A stretch of DNA of 64,000 nucleotides, taken from assembly GCA_013397075.1 (NCBI GenBank), contig VWZS01000308.1, positions 456,553-520,552 of the forward strand. The letters run 5' to 3'. The notes beneath the pieces were generated by a model. That model ran no database searches. It saw only the letters and a list, made by a program, of their open reading frames with translations, and was not told where the DNA came from. This DNA comes from Rhabdornis inornatus (taxonomy: Eukaryota > Chordata > Aves > Passeriformes > Rhabdornithidae). A program made the position numbers and the translations under genes. Shown one piece after another: positions 63,607 through 64,000 of this stretch. Position 1 is the first letter of the stretch. Each line of letters opens with the position of its first letter.

Positions 63607-64000
63607 TTAAAACATTTATAAAAAGCAGCCTGCTACCTGCAAAATGACAGATAAGTGTAACAAAAATTAATTAAGTCACCGTGTTGAATGATGATGTCCA
63701 GTAGCAGTAGTTTAAGAATTTTTATGTCACATTAAGACAGAGAATTGTTTCAGTTCTATTATTGGTGTTCCTAATTATCAATTTGAAAAATAATAATTTT
63801 AAAAAAAGCAAAAAAATTACCAGCAAACAGAAGCTAATTTCTGTAGTGCTGGGACACAAAACAAGCCAACAATAGCAGTGGTTTACTGCAAATAGACATG
63901 CAGAAATGTCAATTGGTGGTAACAGAGTCCCATGGTGATCATCAGAACAGATTTTCAGCACCCCTTTTGGACAGAATTTTTATGTGTGGATATATTAGCT
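63607..64000. other. AT-rich non-coding stretch to window end
   Basis: No recognised gene or repeat. Confidence 0.5.

Noticed and set aside
1..64000. Search by eye for tRNA genes, CRISPR arrays and bacterial-type operons
   Set aside because: No tRNA box pair with a foldable cloverleaf, no repeat-spacer array and no prokaryotic gene layout was seen.

Overview
This window looks like vertebrate nuclear DNA, almost certainly from a bird. It is AT-rich and CpG-poor. It carries several 3' ends of CR1 retrotransposons in the avian style, ending in the typical 'TTCCAACC...ATGATTCTATG'-like tail. It also has isolated blocks that resemble LTRs of bird endogenous retroviruses, probably of songbird type. 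No bacterial or phage gene organisation is present. The species cannot be named from the sequence.

I find no protein-coding exon that I can recognise. The open reading frames are short (mostly 60-130 codons), lie on both strands at chance density, and match no family I know. The longest ones are explained by repeats: the antisense of a CR1 copy at 48.6-49.0 kb, and a 5-bp tandem array at 60.2-60.6 kb. The window is best read as a gene desert or part of a very large intron.

Layout: 0.15-0.42 kb is the clearest CpG cluster, a possible promoter or first exon. From 0.4 to 8.5 kb the DNA is plain AT-rich sequence with a short CR1 tail at 2.8 kb. At 8.5-8.9 kb, on the minus strand, is a decayed piece that reads like an L1-type LINE endonuclease. 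At 9.86 and 10.02 kb lie two perfect short hairpins. CR1 copies follow at 16.9, 26.3, 48.6 and 58.5 kb, all in + orientation. LTR-like blocks lie at 24.3-24.9 (+), 33.2-33.6 (-), 38.9-39.4 (+) and perhaps 47.6-47.9 kb (-). Simple repeats occur at 27.6, 51.7, 58.0-58.2 and 60.16-60.60 kb; the last contains a 168-base run of N. The final kilobase holds small palindromes and short direct duplications.

No pathway or gene system can be assembled. The points most worth checking are the L1-like relic, the CpG cluster with a nearby splice-donor-like site, the graded pentanucleotide array around the gap, and several perfect inverted repeats outside the recognised transposons. All family assignments rest on pattern recognition and not on a database search.
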